IMG/VR virus record: IMGVR_UViG_3300034061_004561 | Coordinates: 1 to 23,428 of that record | DNA: 23,428 bases | Origin: a virus | Direction: 5' to 3' (one strand) | Shown: piece after piece, positions 22,386 to 23,428 of the stretch | How the letters are laid out: the number at the start of each line of letters is the position of its first letter | Position numbering within the stretch: position 1 is the first letter of the stretch | Translations under genes and position numbers: made by a program | Notes under the pieces: generated by a model | Databases searched by the model: none | Told to the model about the DNA's origin: nothing | What the model saw: the letters and a program-made list of their open reading frames with translations, nothing else

Positions 22386-22430
22386 TTGTGATCCTTCGGC
22401 TTGTGGTTGTTGAACTGACGCACTTCAAAA

Positions 22431-22520
22431 CTAATCACCAAACAGCGACGAATCCTCTCCGCCGCTGCAAATTACACATAGAAACAAGACGACGAGCAAT
22501 ATTTTCACATGAACGTCCAT
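22431..22520 (-). CDS. Tiny hydrophobic signal-peptide-like protein (29 aa)
   Basis: A 29-codon ORF starting one base after the preceding stop (TAAGATG). The peptide is MDVHVKILLVVLFLCVIC followed by SGGEDSSLFGD: a hydrophobic core ending in a cysteine and a short acidic tail, like a small lipoprotein or toxin/lysis peptide. The residue before Cys is Ile, which is poor for a lipobox. No clear ribosome site precedes the ATG; a GTG four codons later has GGA seven bases upstream. It overlaps a possible promoter, so either reading could be wrong. Confidence 0.35.
   Translation of the reverse strand: MDVHVKILLVVLFLCVICSGGEDSSLFGD
22471..22499 (-). promoter_or_regulatory. Possible sigma-70-type promoter
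   Basis: On the minus strand, TTGCTC (22499-22494) and TGTAAT (22476-22471) are separated by exactly 17 bp; the -10 matches 5 of 6 and the -35 matches 3 of 6 of the E. coli consensus. It lies in the only sizeable non-coding or weakly coding gap of the right-hand end (22386-22521) and would drive the 89-aa gene and the regulator pair. Planctomycete promoter rules may differ. Confidence 0.3.
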
Positions 22521-22521
22521 C

Positions 22522-22752
22522 TTATCGCCCAATTCTACACGGTTTGCACCGCGTTTTCATCCCGACACACTCCCCCGCCTCGTTCCAGTAATAAACACCG
22601 TCGAACTCCACCTTCTGCGGCGCAGATCGCTGAGCACGATGACGAGCCTGATCAGCGAGGTACAGCTCTCTCGGTGTCGGCTTCTTGGTGGCGGAGAGGG
22701 AGGTTTGTGATGCTGTGAGCAGAATGGCGATCGCGAGGAAAATGCGAATCAT
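22522..22752 (-). CDS. Small secreted protein with signal peptide (76 aa)
   Basis: A 76-aa protein started at ATG 22750-22752, which has AGGAGT about seven bases upstream and overlaps the preceding TGA as ATGA. Residues 1-21 are a signal peptide (MIRIFLAIAILLTASQTSLSA), so the mature part is exported. That part is basic (TPRELYLADQARHRAQR) with an aromatic VYYWNEAGECVG and a CKPC near the C-terminus, where three cysteines could form a disulfide. Exported small proteins near a phage end may alter the envelope or block superinfection; nothing here proves that. Confidence 0.65.
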   Translation of the reverse strand: MIRIFLAIAILLTASQTSLSATKKPTPRELYLADQARHRAQRSAPQKVEFDGVYYWNEAGECVGMKTRCKPCRIGR

Positions 22753-22964
22753 CGTTGGACTCCTGAACTGTCGATTGTGGTTGTGGAATGGGCCGGACGG
22801 GTGAAACCATGCAGTGGGCAATGGCCCGAGTGGATGAATGTGTATTTGCCGTCGCCAGAGGGGCGACCGTTGCCCTGATGGTTGTCCATAATCGGGCAAA
22901 GACAGCCGGAGGCGATGGCGGCGGGGGAGCCGGGGGTTGGGTGGATCATTGGTTTGGTCTCCAT
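22749..22964 (-). CDS. Small phage-type Cys/His protein (GCxCPxxDN...CPLH)
   Basis: A 71-aa protein. I prefer ATG 22962-22964 because GAGG lies seven bases upstream; an ATG five codons earlier has no site. The core PGSPAAIASGCLCPIMDNHQ (residues 11-30) and SGHCPLHG (46-53) match, from memory, a short protein recurring in diverse phages with the pattern PGSPxAIxxGCxCPxxDNxxGxG...CPLH. Two CxC/CPxH pairs (C21, C23, C49, H52) probably bind a metal. Its role is unknown. Flanking genes overlap it on both sides (19 bp upstream, ATGA downstream). Confidence 0.7.
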   Translation of the reverse strand: METKPMIHPTPGSPAAIASGCLCPIMDNHQGNGRPSGDGKYTFIHSGHCPLHGFTRPAHSTTTIDSSGVQR

Positions 22965-23137
22965 GCGTCTTCCTCGCATCGCGATTCGTAAATCTTATTC
23001 ACGATGCCTCTCAAAAACTTAATCAGCGGATCGTCGGCTTCCGTGGATGTTGGATTCGAAGTGATCTCTGAAATCCGGTCTAACGCTCGCTTCAGAAGCC
23101 AGTCGAGTTCGTTGGGGGTGAAGTGGATTGGGGTCAT
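22946..23137 (-). CDS. Hypothetical protein (63 aa)
   Basis: A 63-aa reading from ATG 23135-23137: MTPIHFTPNELDWLLKRALD then a helix and LIKFLRGIVNKIYESRCEED. Both segments look like amphipathic helices, and composition is protein-like. No ribosome binding site precedes this ATG; the stretch before it (CTTATCCTTCT) is pyrimidine-rich, so it could be leaderless, or start further upstream at ATG 23231-23233 through a less protein-like Asn/Lys stretch. It overlaps the next gene by 19 bp and is the first gene of the leftward unit. Confidence 0.5.
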   Translation of the reverse strand: MTPIHFTPNELDWLLKRALDRISEITSNPTSTEADDPLIKFLRGIVNKIYESRCEEDAWRPNQ

Positions 23138-23241
23138 AGAAGGATAAGTGTAGACGAATGGTTGGAGAAATGGAAGTGGGAAGTTGTTTTTTTTATTTTT
23201 GGAGTAGTTGAGTGACATCGTTAATGCGCCCATCGCCGCCC

Positions 23242-23428
23242 CTACGATTTCGTCGCAAGATCGAATTCGATGCGCAGCCGGGAGGCGACCTTCATCCGGT
23301 CCAGCCGGGAGGCGACCTTCATCCGGTCCAGCCGGGAGGCGACCTTCATCCGGTCCAGCCGGGAGGCGACCTTCATCCGGTCCAGCCGGGAGGCGACCTT
23401 CATCCGGTCCAGCCGGGAGGCGACCTTC
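23242..23428 (-). CDS. Repeat-encoded protein C-terminus, (DRMKVASRL)n (runs off right edge)
   Basis: The minus-strand frame through the tandem repeat reads DRMKVASRL over and over and ends RIEFDLATKS followed by TAG at 23242-23244. It enters from beyond the window. Five of six frames through the repeat are open, including a plus-strand ORF from ATG 23224 encoding (QPGGDLHPV)n, so openness alone proves little. I favour the minus frame only because I associate MKVASRL repeats with annotated planctomycete proteins; translation is unproven. Confidence 0.25.
   Translation of the reverse strand, partial: KVASRLDRMKVASRLDRMKVASRLDRMKVASRLDRMKVASRLDRMKVASRLRIEFDLATKS
23275..23428. repeat. 27-bp perfect tandem repeat (5.7 copies, truncated by window end)
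   Basis: Units begin at 23275, 23302, 23329, 23356, 23383 and 23410; five are complete and identical, and the sixth is cut at 19 bases. The unit contains CCGGGAGGCGACCTTCATCC. Its 27-bp length keeps frame. Identical copies imply recent expansion or ongoing homogenisation, and a repeat at the very edge may be where an assembly stopped. There are no variable spacers, so it is not a CRISPR array. Confidence 0.97.

Noticed and set aside
23146-23240. A leaderless promoter (TACACT nine bases before ATG 23137)
   Set aside because: The -10 match is only 4 of 6 and no -35 is visible; too weak to annotate.
23275-23428. CRISPR array
   Set aside because: Units abut with no spacers; it is a simple tandem repeat.
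23224-23428. Plus-strand ORF from ATG 23224 encoding (QPGGDLHPV)n as a firm gene
   Set aside because: No clear ribosome site, all other genes are on the minus strand, and the repeat is open in five frames, so openness is not evidence of coding.
1-23428. tRNA, rRNA, integrase, attachment sites, lysis endolysin
   Set aside because: I looked for cloverleaf-like stretches, recombinase motifs and peptidoglycan hydrolase motifs and saw none convincing in this window.

Overview
The window reads as the late, virion-building half of a tailed phage or prophage, almost certainly from a planctomycete (Pirellulales-like) host. Host assignment is inference. It rests on the exact 27-bp tandem repeat at the right edge, which encodes the 9-residue unit DRMKVASRL on the minus strand (a repeat type I associate from memory with Rhodopirellula-like genomes), and on the Ser/Ala-rich and Cys-rich style of the virion proteins. 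No integrase, replication gene, tRNA, rRNA or CRISPR array is visible, so prophage versus free phage cannot be decided. All convincing genes lie on the minus strand, so transcription runs from right to left.

Right edge to about 21.2 kb (early or regulatory end): the tandem repeat, a run of small genes (63, 71, 76, 29 and 89 aa), then a coupled regulator pair: a protein ending in an RNA polymerase alpha-CTD-like domain and a small helix-turn-helix protein. Intrinsic-terminator-like hairpins lie before and after this pair.

21.2 to 13.7 kb (packaging and head): HNH endonuclease with two tandem HNH units, large terminase, a 55-aa GTG-start gene, a staphylococcal-nuclease-like enzyme, portal, a 19-aa Cys/Lys/Gly micro-ORF, a prohead protease fused to a scaffold-like region, a probable head decoration protein, and the major capsid protein followed by a strong terminator hairpin.

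13.7 to 4.5 kb (neck and tail): six small connector or tail-completion candidates, the major tail protein, a tail assembly chaperone with a textbook -1 ribosomal frameshift signal (GGGAAAC, 6-nt spacer, stem-loop), a 955-aa tape measure protein, three tail-tip or fibre-region proteins and a one-helix membrane protein. The order and the absence of a recognisable sheath gene suggest a long non-contractile tail (siphovirus morphology).

4.5 kb to the left edge (accessory cassette): six adjacent genes for surface or small-molecule chemistry: a DD-motif glycosyltransferase, a GT32-GT2 double glycosyltransferase, a SAM methyltransferase, a radical SAM enzyme, a second methyltransferase and the start of another glycosyltransferase-like gene. 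They are packed into the same operon as the tail genes. One hypothesis is that they decorate the virion, whose proteins carry repeated SxSxS-type linkers.

Genes are packed extremely tightly. At least twelve junctions are 4-bp ATGA/GTGA overlaps, so most of the operon is probably translationally coupled. Several real-looking genes are very short (19, 29, 53 and 55 aa). Functional calls for small head-tail genes rest mainly on gene order and are marked with lower confidence.
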